The position numbers and the translations under genes are program-made. This document shows, in pieces, positions 29,442 through 40,072 of a stretch of 64,000 bases of DNA. Source of the stretch: Actinomycetota bacterium (lineage in GTDB: Bacteria > Actinomycetota > Actinomycetes > S36-B12); assembly GCA_030645615.1 (NCBI GenBank), contig JAUSNB010000014.1, positions 57,659 through 121,658 on the forward strand. Reading direction: 5' to 3'. How positions within the stretch are numbered: position 1 is the first letter of the stretch; each line of letters begins with the position of its first letter. The notes below the pieces were generated by a model that was not told the DNA's origin, ran no database searches, and saw only the letters and a list, made by a program, of their open reading frames with translations.

Positions 29442-31324
29442 TACCCGGAGCGCGGAGCCAGGAACGGGGTGATCGCTTCGAGCACGCCGGGGTCCTCGAT
29501 CGTGCTCGGCGTGGGCTCCGGTCGACCGTCGGCGATGCCCCGCATCGTCCGCCGAAGGATCTTGCCCGATCGGGTCTTCGGCAGTCCCGGCACGACGACC
29601 ACTTCCTTCAGCGCGGCGACCGGGCCGATCTGGCTCCTGACCGCTGCCACCACCTGGCGCTCCAACTCGGCCGGGTCGATCCCCGCGCCCGCCTTCAGCA
29701 CGACGAACGCCCGCGGCACCTGGCCCTTGAGGTCGTCGTGAACACCGATCACCGCGCACTCAGCGACCATGGGGTGGCTGGCGACGACTGCCTCCATCGA
29801 GCCGGTCGACAGTCGGTGCCCGGCCACGTTGATGACGTCGTCGGTGCGACCCATGACGAAGACATACCCGTCGTCGTCGAGGTACCCGCCGTCGCCCGTC
29901 GTGTAGTAGCCAGGGAAGGCACGCAAGTAGGAGTCCACGAAGCGGTCGTCATCCCCCCACAGGGTCGGCAGCGTGCCGGGCGGCAACGGGAGCCGGATCA
30001 CGATCGACCCGTCCTGGCCGGGCGGCACCTCGATGCCCTCGGCATCGACGATGCGGATGTCGTAGCCCGGAACGGGCACTGTCGGAGAGCCAGGCTTGAT
30101 CGGCATCGGCTGTAACCCGCGCAGGTTGGCCGCGATCGGCCAGCCGGTCTCGGTCTGCCACCAGTTGTCGACGATCGGGATGCCGAGGCGCTCGGCTGCC
30201 CAGTGGTACGTATCGGGGTCGAGCCGCTCCCCGGCGAGGAACAGCGTGCGCAGGGTCGACAGGTCGTGGCCCGCGACGAGCGCGCCGTCCGGATCCTCGC
30301 GCTTGATCGCGCGGATCGCGGTGGGGGCCGTGAACAGCCCGGCCACCCCGTAGTCGGCGACCACTCGCCAGAAGGCCCCCGCGTCGGGGGTGCCGACCGG
30401 CTTGCCCTCGTAGAGGACCGTGGTGGCCCCGCTGATCAGCGGCGCGTACACGATGTAGGAGTGGCCAACCACCCAGCCGACGTCGGAGGCCGCCCACCAG
30501 GTGTCGTCGGGAGTCATCCCGTACACGGCGTCGAACGACCACGCCATCGCCACGGCATGTCCGCCGTTGTCGCGCACGACGCCCTTCGGACGGCCCGTGG
30601 TGCCCGACGTGTACAGGACATAGAGCGGATCGGTTGCCGCGACGGGCACGGGCGGGTGCGGCTCGGCTGTCGACATGGCCGCGTCCCAGTCGACGTCCCG
30701 CTCCCCCAGCGCAACCTGGGACTGGGGCCGCTCGAGGACGACCGTGGCCGCGGGCTGATGCGTCGCCAGCGCAAGCGCCTCGTCAAGGAGCGGCTTGTAC
30801 GGGACGACCCTGTTCGGCTCGATGCCGCAGCTTGCCGTGACGATCGCCGTGGGCCTGGCATCGTCGATCCGGACGGCCAGTTCCGCGGGCGCGAAGCCGC
30901 CGAACACCACGGAATGCACCGCACCCAGTCGAGCGCACGCCAGCATCGCCACGACGGCCTCAGGCACCATCGGCATGTAGACGAGCACACGTTCGCCCGC
31001 GCGCACCCCCAGCCCGGCCAGGACCCCCGCGAACCTCCCCACGAGGTCGAGCAGCTCGACGTAGGTGATCGCCCGCGCCTCTCCGGTCACCGGGCTGTCG
31101 TAGTGGATCGCCACCCGGTCGCCGCGACCCGCCGCGACGTGCCGGTCGACGGCGTTGGCGCAGGTGTTCAGGGTGCCGTCCGGGAACCACCGGTACAGCG
31201 GGGCGGCCGTGTCGTCGAGGGCCTGCGTGGGCGCCTGCACCCAGTCGATGCGCCCAGCCTCGCGTAGCCAGAACGCCTCCGGGTCCGCCAACGATTGCCG
31301 GTAGGCGTCCTGGTAGGCGGTCAT
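29441..31324 (-). CDS. prpE: propionyl-CoA synthetase (AMP-forming)
   Basis: This 627-residue adenylate-forming enzyme has the ACAS N-terminal domain (DPEAFWLREAGRIDW), the SCGIEPNRVVPYKPLLDEAL stretch near residue 175 that marks PrpE, the P-loop LYTSGTTGRPKGVVRDNGGH near 238, WWQTETGWPI near 390, and the acetylatable Lys in LPKTRSGKILRRTMR near 590. Length matches PrpE. It makes propionyl-CoA from propionate, ATP and CoA; acetate or other short acids are possible. Its start overlaps the K+ channel gene by 4 bp. Confidence 0.88.
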   Translation of the reverse strand: MTAYQDAYRQSLADPEAFWLREAGRIDWVQAPTQALDDTAAPLYRWFPDGTLNTCANAVDRHVAAGRGDRVAIHYDSPVTGEARAITYVELLDLVGRFAGVLAGLGVRAGERVLVYMPMVPEAVVAMLACARLGAVHSVVFGGFAPAELAVRIDDARPTAIVTASCGIEPNRVVPYKPLLDEALALATHQPAATVVLERPQSQVALGERDVDWDAAMSTAEPHPPVPVAATDPLYVLYTSGTTGRPKGVVRDNGGHAVAMAWSFDAVYGMTPDDTWWAASDVGWVVGHSYIVYAPLISGATTVLYEGKPVGTPDAGAFWRVVADYGVAGLFTAPTAIRAIKREDPDGALVAGHDLSTLRTLFLAGERLDPDTYHWAAERLGIPIVDNWWQTETGWPIAANLRGLQPMPIKPGSPTVPVPGYDIRIVDAEGIEVPPGQDGSIVIRLPLPPGTLPTLWGDDDRFVDSYLRAFPGYYTTGDGGYLDDDGYVFVMGRTDDVINVAGHRLSTGSMEAVVASHPMVAECAVIGVHDDLKGQVPRAFVVLKAGAGIDPAELERQVVAAVRSQIGPVAALKEVVVVPGLPKTRSGKILRRTMRGIADGRPEPTPSTIEDPGVLEAITPFLAPRSG

Positions 31325-31920
31325 GTGCCCGCCTCGCGCCGGCCGGCGCGTTCCTGCAACGCCTTCTTGGCGGCGCCGCCCATCACCCGGATCAGCACGG
31401 CGATGAAGGCGATGTCCAGGGCCATCTGCGCCATCGTCACTGCGCGGGCCGGGACGGTCGTCGGCGAGATGTCGCCGAACCCGACGGTGGCCAGCACGGT
31501 GAGCGCGAAGTAGTAGGCCGAGAAGCTGTTGAGCGGCTCGCTGAATGCGTCAGGGTTGTCGACCGAGATGACGACGTAGAAGACCGAGAAGATCGCGAGG
31601 AACATCGTCGCGGTCAGGATGAGCGCCTCCACCGCGCGCAGCGTGGGAAACCGCGCCTTGTACACGCCCCGCAACTGGCGCACGAAGAACACGGCGTAGA
31701 TCGCGGACCCCCCCACAGCCATGGCCACCGGGTACACGGCCGACTCCTCGGGGCTCTCGGGGGCCAGGGACATGAGCCAGAAGATGAAGGCGAACCCGAT
31801 CAGCAGGCGCGCCGCGGTCTGGAGGGACACCAGCGCAAGCTCCCGCCGGCTCAGCTGCGCCCTCGGCCCGCGCGGGACCGGGTCGTCGTCCGGAATGCCG
31901 CCCATGGAGGAGATGGTCAT
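31321..31920 (-). CDS. two-helix-pore potassium channel family protein (Ion_trans_2)
   Basis: This 199-residue membrane protein has about four hydrophobic helices and a pore loop with the K+ selectivity filter TVGFGD (in FALTVLATVGFGDISPT, about residues 143-159). There is no RCK or cyclic-nucleotide domain. It is likely a simple potassium channel subunit in the cytoplasmic membrane, which would assemble as a tetramer. The 4 bp overlap with the propionyl-CoA synthetase gene implies one transcript, an unusual pairing. Gating signals cannot be seen. Confidence 0.82.
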   Translation of the reverse strand: MTISSMGGIPDDDPVPRGPRAQLSRRELALVSLQTAARLLIGFAFIFWLMSLAPESPEESAVYPVAMAVGGSAIYAVFFVRQLRGVYKARFPTLRAVEALILTATMFLAIFSVFYVVISVDNPDAFSEPLNSFSAYYFALTVLATVGFGDISPTTVPARAVTMAQMALDIAFIAVLIRVMGGAAKKALQERAGRREAGT

Positions 31921-31959
31921 GGCCGGAGTCTGCCACCCGGGAACGGGGTCGTTGAGGTG

Positions 31960-33117
31960 CTATGCGGACGTGGCCGCGAGCTGGCCGCAGGCACCGTCGA
32001 TCTCGCGGCCGCGGGTGTCGCGCACGGTGACCGGTACCCCGCGACGCTCCAGGGTACGGACGAACGCCCGCTCGTCCTCGGGACGGGACGCGGTCCACTT
32101 CGAGCCCGGAGTCGGATTGAGCGGGATGAGGTTGACGTGCACCAGCCGCCCGACCAGCAGGTCGGCGAGCAGATCGGCTCGCCAGGCCTGGTCGTTGATG
32201 TCCTTGATCAGCGCGTACTCGATGCTCACTCGGCGGTGGGTGCGATCGGCGTACCCCCACGCGGCGTCCAGGACCTCCGCCACCTTGTAGCGCGTATTGA
32301 TCGGCACGAGGGTGTCGCGCAAGGCGTCGTCCGGGGCATGCAGCGAGACGGCGAGGGTGACCGGCAGGCCTTCGTCCGCCAACTGGCGCATGCGCGGCAC
32401 CAGGCCGACGGTCGAGACGGTCACCCCGCGGGCGCTGATGCCCAGGCCACTCGGTGCAGGTTCCACGATGCGCCGCAGCGCGGACACGACGGCGGAGTAG
32501 TTGGCGAGTGGCTCGCCCATCCCCATGAAGACGACGTTGGACACCCGCCCGGGGCCGCCGGTGATCTCCCCCCTCGCCAGCGCACGAGCGCCCGCCACGA
32601 CCTGCTCGGCGATCTCCGCGGCTGAGAGGTTCCTCGTCAGGCCAGCCTGCCCCGTGGCGCAGAAGGGACAGTTCATCCCGCAGCCGGCTTGGGAGGAGAT
32701 GCACATGGTCACCCGGCCCCGCCGGGGGCGAGGAGGGAGCACAGCGAGCCCCGGAGCCACCGGCGTATCAGCCGGGTAGCGCATGAGGACGCTCTCGACG
32801 AGGGCTCCGTCGTGCAGTCGCCAGACCGTCTTGACGGTCGTGCCCGCGTCGCAGTCGATCGACCGCACGGGCGTCAGCAGCGGTGGCAGCAGGGCCTCGG
32901 CGATCGTGCTGCGCTGCTCTGCCGGGAGGTCGGTCCACTCCGCCGGGTCGTTGCTCAGGCGCCCGAGCCAGTGACGCGACACCTGATCGGCGCGGTAGGC
33001 GGGCACGCCCAGCGCAGCAACGGCCTCGCGACGCGCAGCCGGATCGAGGTCGAGCAGGTGCCGGGGCGGCCGGCCGCGGGCGGGCGCCTCGAAGACCAAC
33101 TCACCTGGCCGAGGCAC
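31960..33117 (-). CDS. rlmN: 23S rRNA (adenine2503-C2)-methyltransferase, radical SAM
   Basis: This 385-residue protein has the radical-SAM cluster motif CGMNCPFC near residue 145, preceded by TMCISSQAG, plus GMGEPLANY near 203 and the methyl-carrying Cys region near the C-terminus (GACGQLAA). It methylates A2503 of 23S rRNA and A37 of some tRNAs. It is 1 bp from cdsA, continuing the rpsB-tsf-pyrH-frr-cdsA-rlmN order normal in actinomycetes. Confidence 0.95.
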   Translation of the reverse strand: MPRPGELVFEAPARGRPPRHLLDLDPAARREAVAALGVPAYRADQVSRHWLGRLSNDPAEWTDLPAEQRSTIAEALLPPLLTPVRSIDCDAGTTVKTVWRLHDGALVESVLMRYPADTPVAPGLAVLPPRPRRGRVTMCISSQAGCGMNCPFCATGQAGLTRNLSAAEIAEQVVAGARALARGEITGGPGRVSNVVFMGMGEPLANYSAVVSALRRIVEPAPSGLGISARGVTVSTVGLVPRMRQLADEGLPVTLAVSLHAPDDALRDTLVPINTRYKVAEVLDAAWGYADRTHRRVSIEYALIKDINDQAWRADLLADLLVGRLVHVNLIPLNPTPGSKWTASRPEDERAFVRTLERRGVPVTVRDTRGREIDGACGQLAATSA

Positions 33118-33118
33118 C

Positions 33119-33967
33119 TCAGGTCCCCGAGCCCAGGAACACCATGAAGATCGCCCAGGACGCGAATGCGTTCGGGATCAGCGAATCCAGCCGGTCCATC
33201 ATCCCGCCGTGGCCAGGCAGGAACGTGCCCATGTCCTTGATGCCCAGGTCACGCTTGACGGCGCTCTCCGCGAAGTCGCCGGCCGTGGCCGTCATCGTCA
33301 GGATCACGCCGGCGATCACGCCCTGCCACCACGGCGCCTCGAGCAGCCAGGCGAATGCGATCGCGCCGACGACGGCCTGCAGCAGCAGCGAACCGGCAAA
33401 TCCCTCCCACGACTTCTTGGGGCTGATCTGCGGCGCGATCGGGTGCTTGCCGAAGAGCACCCCGGCCGCATACCCGCCGATGTCGTTGCAGACGGTGAGC
33501 AGGATGAAGACGATGACCCGCTGCGCACCGTTGTCGGCGGCCAACGTGAGCATGAGGAAGCCGGCCATGAACGGCAGGTACACCGTGACGAACGCACTGG
33601 CCGTCACATCCCTGACGTAGCCCTCATAGCCGCGCCTGATCCGCCAGAGCAGCAGCGTCAGCACCACCGCGCCGGTCGCCACCAACTGGGCCGTCGGCCC
33701 CCACACGTACGCGACGGCAGGGACCACCACTGCGGCCGCGTAGAGAGGCGTGCGGGCCACGCGGATCTGCCGCTGCGCGAACGCGCGGACGAACTCGTGG
33801 ACGGCGATCACGATCGCGACGACGACGACGATCCCGAAGATCCACTTGTAGGTGAACAGGCTCACGGCCACGACAGCGCCCAGGACCACGCCGGAGGCGA
33901 TGGCCGCAGGGAGGTTCCGGCCGGCTCGCGACGCCTTGGGGGGCGGACTGCCGTCGGGTTCCGCCAC
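33119..33967 (-). CDS. cdsA: phosphatidate cytidylyltransferase
   Basis: This 282-residue multi-span membrane enzyme carries the CDP-diglyceride synthetase signature near its C-terminus: [20 protein letters not shown] followed by GMMDRLDS. It makes CDP-diacylglycerol from phosphatidate and CTP for phospholipid synthesis. A Pro/Arg-rich 20-residue cytoplasmic N-terminus precedes the first helix. It starts 4 bp after the frr stop. Confidence 0.95.
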   Translation of the reverse strand: MAEPDGSPPPKASRAGRNLPAAIASGVVLGAVVAVSLFTYKWIFGIVVVVAIVIAVHEFVRAFAQRQIRVARTPLYAAAVVVPAVAYVWGPTAQLVATGAVVLTLLLWRIRRGYEGYVRDVTASAFVTVYLPFMAGFLMLTLAADNGAQRVIVFILLTVCNDIGGYAAGVLFGKHPIAPQISPKKSWEGFAGSLLLQAVVGAIAFAWLLEAPWWQGVIAGVILTMTATAGDFAESAVKRDLGIKDMGTFLPGHGGMMDRLDSLIPNAFASWAIFMVFLGSGT

Positions 33968-33971
33968 CGCG

Positions 33972-34538
33972 TCAGACCTCGAGCAGTTCTGCTTCTTTGT
34001 GCTTCAGCACCTCGTCGATGTTCTCGACCGCCTTATGGGTGGCGTCGTCGAGGTGCTTCTCCGCGCGGCGAACGTCGTCCTCCCCGGCCTCGCCGTCCTT
34101 CTGCATCCTGTCGAGTGAATCCTTGGCATGCCGGCGGATGTTGCGGATCGAGACGCGGGCATCCTCCGCCTTGTGCTTCGCCATCTTGATGTACTCCCGG
34201 CGCCGCTCTTCGGTCAGCTGCGGGAGGTTCACCCGGATGACGATGCCATCGTTCGTCGGATTGACGCCGAGATCGCTGTCTCGCAGGGCCTTCTCGATGG
34301 CCGTGAACGCGCCCTTGTCGTAGGGCGTGATGAGCACCGAGCGCGGCTCGGGAATCTGGAACTGGGCCAACTGGTTGATGGGCGTGGGCGCGCCGTAGTA
34401 GTCCACCATGACCTTGCTGAACATGGCCGACGTGGCGCGTCCGGTGCGGATCGTGGAGAAGTCCTCACGGGCGACGGCGATGGCCTTGTCCATCTTCTCC
34501 TCGGCCTCGAGGAGGATCAGGTCGATCTGCTCGCTCAC
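33972..34538 (-). CDS. frr: ribosome recycling factor
   Basis: The 188-residue protein shows the RRF pattern: [20 protein letters not shown] at the N-terminus, [20 protein letters not shown] near residue 48, then [18 protein letters not shown] near 98. Length is the family's usual 185. With EF-G it splits post-termination ribosomes. It begins at a GTG 25 bp after pyrH. Confidence 0.96.
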   Translation of the reverse strand: MSEQIDLILLEAEEKMDKAIAVAREDFSTIRTGRATSAMFSKVMVDYYGAPTPINQLAQFQIPEPRSVLITPYDKGAFTAIEKALRDSDLGVNPTNDGIVIRVNLPQLTEERRREYIKMAKHKAEDARVSIRNIRRHAKDSLDRMQKDGEAGEDDVRRAEKHLDDATHKAVENIDEVLKHKEAELLEV

Positions 34539-34563
34539 AACATCTCCCGTGCGTCTGGGTTGC

Positions 34564-35385
<822 letters not shown>

Positions 35386-35423
35386 CTACGGGCGGCGGGT
35401 CATGCGCTCCGAGACTATGCCGC

Positions 35424-36242
35424 CTACGACTGGCCCGGTTCGAATCTGGCGAACGCCGTCACGGACGTTCCCGCGTCGGCCAGGACCTGCGCCACGCTCT
35501 TCTTGTTGTCCACGACACTGGGCTGCTCGAGCAGGACGGTGTCCTTGAAGAAGGCGTTCACGCGGCCCTCGACGATCTTCGGCATGGCCGCCTCCGGCTT
35601 GCCCTCCTCCTTGGCGGTGGCCTCGGCGATGTGCCGCTCGTTCGCGACGATCTCGGCCGGGACCTCCTCGCGGGTCAGGTACTGCGGTCGCATGGCGGCG
35701 ACCTGCATGGCTGCGCCGCGGGCGGCATCCTCGGATCCCTCGTACGCAACGATGACGCCCACCTGCGGGGGCAAGTCGGACGCACGCCGGTGCAGGTACA
35801 GCGCAACCGCTCCGTCGAGGACGGCCACGCGGCCGAGCTCGATCTTCTCCCCGATCACCCCGGACATCTCGGCGATGGCGCCCGACACCGTGCGGCCATC
35901 AGCCAAGCTGGCGGCGAGCAGCGCATCGCGGTCGCCCACCTCGCCGGCCTGCGCCGCCTCGGCGATCGCGTCGGCTAGGGCGAGGAACTCGGCATTCTTG
36001 GCCACGAAGTCGGTCTCGCACAGCAGCTCGATGAGGGCATTGCCTGCAGCGGCGACCAGGCCGTTGGATGCCTCGCGCTCGGCACCGCGCTTGGCGGCCT
36101 TGGCGGCGCCGGAGATGCGCAGCAACTCCACGGCCTTGTCGAAGTCGCCGTCGGTCTCCTCGAGGGCCTTCTTGCATTCCATCATTCCCGCGGACGTGAG
36201 GTCGCGCAGCTTCTTGACGTCAGCGGCGGTGATAGTCGCCAT
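35424..36242 (-). CDS. tsf: elongation factor Ts
   Basis: The 272-residue protein has the N-terminal UBA-like domain ([20 protein letters not shown]) and the core motif [10 protein letters not shown] near residue 75, followed by duplicated dimerisation subdomains. It recycles EF-Tu by GDP release. It lies downstream of rpsB, from which it is separated by 93 bp containing a 12-bp stem hairpin. Confidence 0.96.
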   Translation of the reverse strand: MATITAADVKKLRDLTSAGMMECKKALEETDGDFDKAVELLRISGAAKAAKRGAEREASNGLVAAAGNALIELLCETDFVAKNAEFLALADAIAEAAQAGEVGDRDALLAASLADGRTVSGAIAEMSGVIGEKIELGRVAVLDGAVALYLHRRASDLPPQVGVIVAYEGSEDAARGAAMQVAAMRPQYLTREEVPAEIVANERHIAEATAKEEGKPEAAMPKIVEGRVNAFFKDTVLLEQPSVVDNKKSVAQVLADAGTSVTAFARFEPGQS

Positions 36243-36300
36243 GGTCTTCCCATCCTCCAGTGAACGTACGTGGGTTGGTGTGCGGGCAAGCGGCTGCCGG

Positions 36301-36326
36301 GACGCGGGGGCCGTGGCCCCCGCGTC
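36301..36326 (-). terminator. 12-bp hairpin between rpsB and tsf
   Basis: GACGCGGGGGCC (36301-36312) pairs perfectly with GGCCCCCGCGTC (36315-36326); with a 2-base centre the effective loop is four bases or more. It starts 10 bp downstream of the rpsB stop on the minus strand. No T-run follows, so it may be a partial terminator or mRNA end that lowers tsf relative to rpsB. Confidence 0.6.
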
Positions 36327-36335
36327 GCCGCGTGG

Positions 36336-37196
36336 TTACTCGGCTGCGGGCACCTCGACGGCGGGCACCTCGGCGTCGGTCGCCACTGCCTCGACGGCGG
36401 CTTCCGCCGCCACCGGGTCCGCCACCGGGTCGGCCGTGCCGACCAGGAGCTCGCGCTCCCACTCGGCCAGCGGCTCCTCGGCCACCGCACCCGCGGCAGC
36501 GCCGCCGGCTCGCGCGACCAGGCCCTCGGCAACCGCGTCGGCGATGACACGAGTGAGCAGAGCGACGGAACGGATCGCGTCGTCGTTGCCCGGGATCGGG
36601 AAGTCCACCTCGTCGGGGTCGCAGTTCGTGTCCAGGACCGCGATGACCGGGATGCCCAGCTTGCGAGCCTCGCCGACGGCGATGTGCTCCTTCTTCGTGT
36701 CGACGATCCACACCGCGCTGGGAATCTTGCTCATGTCCCGGATGCCGCCGAGCGTCTTCTCCAGCTTGTCCTTCTCGCGACGCAGAACCAGGAGCTCCTT
36801 CTTGGTCATGCCCGAGCCGGCGACATCGTCGAAGTTGATCTCCTCGAGCTCCTTGAGCCGCTGGAGCCTCTTGTGCACGGTCTGGAAGTTGGTCAGCATC
36901 CCGCCCAGCCAGCGCTGGTTCACGTAGGGCATGCCGACTCGGGTCGCCTGCTCGGCGATCGCCTCTTGGCCCTGCTTCTTGGTGCCGATGAACATGACCG
37001 AGCCGCCCCGGGCCACCGTCTCGCGCACGTACTCGTAGGCGCGATCGATGAAGGACAGCGACTGCTGCAGGTCGATGATGTAGATGCCGTTGCGCTCAGT
37101 GAAGATGAAGCGCTTCATCTTGGGGTTCCATCGGCGGGTCTGGTGCCCGAAATGGACCCCGCTCTCGAGCAATTGGCGCATGGTCACGACGGCCAT
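36336..37196 (-). CDS. rpsB: 30S ribosomal protein S2
   Basis: This 286-residue S2 starts [20 protein letters not shown] and contains [20 protein letters not shown] near residue 28 and [20 protein letters not shown] near 155. The conserved core ends near residue 230; a further 55 residues are acidic and rich in Ala, Val, Glu and Pro. I chose the ATG at 37196 (AGAGGAG upstream); the frame is open upstream to 37349. It heads the rpsB-tsf unit and is divergent from the M23 peptidase. Confidence 0.96.
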   Translation of the reverse strand: MAVVTMRQLLESGVHFGHQTRRWNPKMKRFIFTERNGIYIIDLQQSLSFIDRAYEYVRETVARGGSVMFIGTKKQGQEAIAEQATRVGMPYVNQRWLGGMLTNFQTVHKRLQRLKELEEINFDDVAGSGMTKKELLVLRREKDKLEKTLGGIRDMSKIPSAVWIVDTKKEHIAVGEARKLGIPVIAVLDTNCDPDEVDFPIPGNDDAIRSVALLTRVIADAVAEGLVARAGGAAAGAVAEEPLAEWERELLVGTADPVADPVAAEAAVEAVATDAEVPAVEVPAAE

Positions 37197-37512
37197 GGAT
37201 GCACTCCTCTTTCGCGGCGGCCCGTGGGGCCGTCGCCTGTCGGTTGTCGGCGCCGGACGGCCGTCCGGAGCCCCTGACGGTCCCCGCCTGCTGCTGCCCG
37301 CCGAGGCGGAACCGACCAGCGTGCGCCGCGGGCCTCGCGCCCGCGTCATGGACCGTGCGAATTCCCTTCGAGCCGAGTCGGCCCTCAGGGTTGCCTCATT
37401 CTACGCAGCCCGCAGCCGTGCTCCGTCCACAGGGCCGGGGCGGTCCCGGCCCGGCAGCCACCGGGCAGCGCCGGGGGTCGTGCCAGGCGCCCGGGCCCGG
37501 CACGGTACCGGC
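37197..37512. promoter_or_regulatory. rpsB leader and divergent intergenic region (316 bp)
   Basis: No gene is supported here on either strand. It holds the probable rpsB promoter: a -10-like TAGAAT on the minus strand at 37403-37398, with no clear -35, which would give a leader of about 200 nt. Inside the leader is the perfect 16-bp palindrome CCGGACGGCCGTCCGG (37253-37268), able to form a hairpin. The rest is GC-rich without repeats. The M23 gene may begin earlier than 37513 and use part of this stretch. Confidence 0.4.
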
Positions 37513-38037
37513 ATGGGGATCCTGATGGCGGGGGGCGGGGCCGTGGCCGTGGCCGCAGCCGTGTCCCTGGGCGGTCCCGGCCCGGCCGCCTGGCCGGTTG
37601 AGCCCGCGGGCGTGGTCCGCCCCTTCGACCCGCCGGCCGCGACGTGGCTGGCCGGCCACCGAGGCCTGGATCTAGCCGCCGCGCCGGCCGCGCCGGTTCG
37701 CGCGATGCTGGCCGGGACCGTCCGGTTTGCCGGCGAGGTGGCCGGCAAGCCCGTGGTCGTGGTGTCCCACCCCTCGGGCCTGCGCTCGACCTACGAGCCG
37801 GTGCTGGCGTCGGTGCGTGTGGGGACTGACGTGGCTACCGGCCAGCAGATCGGCCGACTCGCCGTGAGCGGCGGCCATTGTGGCGGCCTCGTGGGCTGCC
37901 TGCATGTCGGCCTGCGGGCCGGCGACACCTATCTCGATCCGCTCCGACTGCTCCGGCCACCGTCCATCGTGCTCAAGCCGGTGGGCGCTCCTCGTGCTCC
38001 CCGGCCCGCGGGTGTGCCTGAACGAAGGTCGCCCTGA
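37513..38037 (+). CDS. secreted M23-family peptidase (LytM-like)
   Basis: This is a 174-residue protein with a hydrophobic N-terminal signal (about residues 3-20) and one peptidase M23 domain: HRGLDLAAAP near residue 55 with the first zinc His and Asp, AGTVRFAGEVAGKPVVVVSH, then GCLHVGLRAGDTYLDP near residue 140. The usual HxH has Cys at the first position, which I recall as normal in actinomycete members. It probably cuts or binds peptidoglycan outside the membrane. The start is uncertain; ATG at 37349 is in frame. Its last 65 bp overlap xerC tail to tail. Confidence 0.82.
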   Translation: MGILMAGGGAVAVAAAVSLGGPGPAAWPVEPAGVVRPFDPPAATWLAGHRGLDLAAAPAAPVRAMLAGTVRFAGEVAGKPVVVVSHPSGLRSTYEPVLASVRVGTDVATGQQIGRLAVSGGHCGGLVGCLHVGLRAGDTYLDPLRLLRPPSIVLKPVGAPRAPRPAGVPERRSP

Positions 38038-38920
38038 GTCGTTCCACCGAAACGTGCGTGTAGCGCTGGGTGGTGGCCAGGGAGGCGTGGCCCAGCAATT
38101 CCTGGACGGACCTCAGGTCGGCACCCCCGTCCAGAACGTGGGTGGCCGCCGTGTGGCGGAGCGCATGGGGCGCGACCTCGGGACCGCCGGCGCCCGCTGT
38201 CAACCGATGGACGACGAGGCGCACGGTACGTGGATCGATGCGGCGGCCCCGGACGCCGACGAAGACGGGCCCGGCCGGCGCGCCGGCCAGTTCGGCACGA
38301 CGGGCCAGCCAGTCGCCGAGTGCCTCGTCCGCCGGTCTCCCGAACGGGACGGTGCGCTGCTTGTCCCCCTTGCCGGTGACCCGGACGGTCAGCCGGTGGC
38401 GGTCGACGTCGCCCACGTCGATCGCGCACAGCTCGGCGACCCGCATGCCGGTGGCGTACAGGAGCTCGACGATGGCCCGATCGCGCGCGGCCACGGCCGA
38501 CCCGTCGTCAGAGGCCACCGCTGCGTGCCGCATGAGATCCGCAGCCTCGCCGGCGTCGAGGACGGTCGGCAGGGTCCGGGTGACCCGCGGGCTGGCCAGC
38601 CGCTCACCGGCATCGGTCGGGGCCAGGCCCCGGCGCAGGCACCAGCCAGTGAAGGCGCGGGCCGTGGCCGCTCGCCGGGCCACGGTCGCCCGGGCACGGC
38701 CATGCGCCCCCTGCAGGGCCAGCCAGCCGCGCAAGTGGGCCAGGGTCAAGTCCCCTGGATCGGCGGCACCCTGCTGCGCTGCGTAGGCGAGCAGGTCGGC
38801 CAGGTCCCCCGCGTAAGCGCGAACGGTATGGCGGCTGCGGCCCCGCTCGTCGCGCACATGCTCGATGAAGCCCGCGAAGGCATCGTCCAGCGCAGGCGGA
38901 AGCCCGGCCGGATACACCAT
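37973..38920 (-). CDS. xerC: tyrosine recombinase XerC
   Basis: The 315-residue protein has an N-terminal SAM-like core-binding domain (FIEHVRDERGRSRHTVRAYA) and a catalytic domain with the first Arg in YATGMRVAEL near residue 160, Lys in VTGKGDKQR, HALRHTAATH near 255 (His-x-x-Arg), the GHASLATTQRYTHV His near 278 and Tyr nucleophile near 287. It resolves chromosome dimers with XerD at dif. The C-terminus beyond residue 300 is Arg/Glu/Pro-rich, in the stretch that overlaps the M23 gene. Confidence 0.92.
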   Translation of the reverse strand: MVYPAGLPPALDDAFAGFIEHVRDERGRSRHTVRAYAGDLADLLAYAAQQGAADPGDLTLAHLRGWLALQGAHGRARATVARRAATARAFTGWCLRRGLAPTDAGERLASPRVTRTLPTVLDAGEAADLMRHAAVASDDGSAVAARDRAIVELLYATGMRVAELCAIDVGDVDRHRLTVRVTGKGDKQRTVPFGRPADEALGDWLARRAELAGAPAGPVFVGVRGRRIDPRTVRLVVHRLTAGAGGPEVAPHALRHTAATHVLDGGADLRSVQELLGHASLATTQRYTHVSVERLRATFVQAHPRAGEHEERPPA

Positions 38921-38941
38921 GGCCTCATGGTGTCAACCCGT

Positions 38942-40072
38942 TCAACGCTGGCCGGGCAGGCGCGCCAGCCGCCAGCCCCCTGCATCCGGCTTGACCCACC
39001 CGCCATCCTCGAGGATCGCCAAGGCCGCCCAGACCGAGGCAGCCGGGAGGGCCGCGGCTGCCACCAGCGCGCCTGGGCCGATCGGGCCACGGGTCGGCAT
39101 GGCGTCGAGCACCCGTCGCTCGGCCTCGGAGAGCGCGTCCCGCCGCGACGGTGCCACCGCGTCCGTCGGCTGCAGGGCTGCTGCCTGGGCGAGGTCCAAG
39201 GCGGCGACCACATCCGTCGGGCAGCGGGCCAGCACCGCCTCCCGGTCCTGGATCATGCGGTGGCAGCCGGCGGAGGCCGGGGAGTGGACCGGGCCGGGGA
39301 CCGCGAGCACCGGTCGGTTCATCGCGTGGGCCGCCCGGGCGGTGGCGATGGTCCCGGACCGCTCGGCCGCCTCGACCACGACCGTCGCGCGGGTGAGTGC
39401 CGCGATGAGCCGGTTGCGCGACAGGAAGCGCTGCCGCCTCACCGGCTCCCCGGGCGGGGATTCGCTGGCCAACAGGCCTTCATCAGCAATCCGGGCGAGG
39501 AGCGCCTCGTGCGCCCGGGGATAGGCCACGTCGACGCCGCCGGCCAGGACGCACACGGTGGTCCCGCTGGCCGCGAGGGCTCCGCGATGCGCGGCGGCGT
39601 CGATGCCGAACGCTCCTCCGGACAGCACGCACCACTGAAGCTCCGCAAGCGCGGCCGCCCAGTCGCGGGCCACCTCCTGGCCATACGCGGTGCACGCGCG
39701 GGCCCCGACGATGGCCACGCTGCGCAGGGCCAGCAGGCGAAGGTCCGCCGCCCCGGCCACCCAGAGGGCGAACGGCGCCCGGTCGCCCAGATCGGCCAAT
39801 TGGCCCGGCCACTCGCGGTCGGCCCGGGTGACGATGCGGGCCCCTGCGGCTCGGGCACGGTCATCGGCCGCCGTGCCGGGGACGGCTGCGTCGCTGGCCG
39901 CGAGTCGCGCCTGGAGGGCAGGGCCATGGGGCAGTCCGCTCGACCCGGACGTGAGCCGGTCGAGGGCCTCGACCGGCCCCCACCGGCGGCACAGCCGGGC
40001 CACCGCCGGATCGGCCGGCTCGGCGCAGTGGGCCCATGCGACGAGGGCTGCCCGCAGGTCCGGGACGCTCAC
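38942..40072 (-). CDS. dprA: DNA processing protein DprA (Smf)
   Basis: This 376-residue protein has the Rossmann-like DprA core: SVAIVGARACTAYGQEVARD near residue 130, VLSGGAFGIDAAAHRGAL near 162, CVLAGGVDVAYPRAH near 185, and RNRLIAALTRATVVVEAAE near 225. A C-terminal winged-helix-like region follows (DALSEAERRVLDAM). DprA loads RecA on incoming single-stranded DNA. The GTG at 40072 overlaps the comM stop, so I reject the longer open frame reaching 40261. Confidence 0.92.
   Translation of the reverse strand: MSVPDLRAALVAWAHCAEPADPAVARLCRRWGPVEALDRLTSGSSGLPHGPALQARLAASDAAVPGTAADDRARAAGARIVTRADREWPGQLADLGDRAPFALWVAGAADLRLLALRSVAIVGARACTAYGQEVARDWAAALAELQWCVLSGGAFGIDAAAHRGALAASGTTVCVLAGGVDVAYPRAHEALLARIADEGLLASESPPGEPVRRQRFLSRNRLIAALTRATVVVEAAERSGTIATARAAHAMNRPVLAVPGPVHSPASAGCHRMIQDREAVLARCPTDVVAALDLAQAAALQPTDAVAPSRRDALSEAERRVLDAMPTRGPIGPGALVAAAALPAASVWAALAILEDGGWVKPDAGGWRLARLPGQR

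Noticed and set aside
35436..35456. A tRNA-like T-loop string (GGTTCGAATC) near the tsf end
   Set aside because: It lies in the coding end of tsf (Arg-Phe-Glu-Pro-Gly) and no acceptor, D or anticodon stems can be built around it.
37900..37935. Possible loss of M23 activity (Cys in place of the first His of HxH)
   Set aside because: I recall the CLH form in many actinomycete members of this peptidase group, so it is not good evidence of a dead enzyme.
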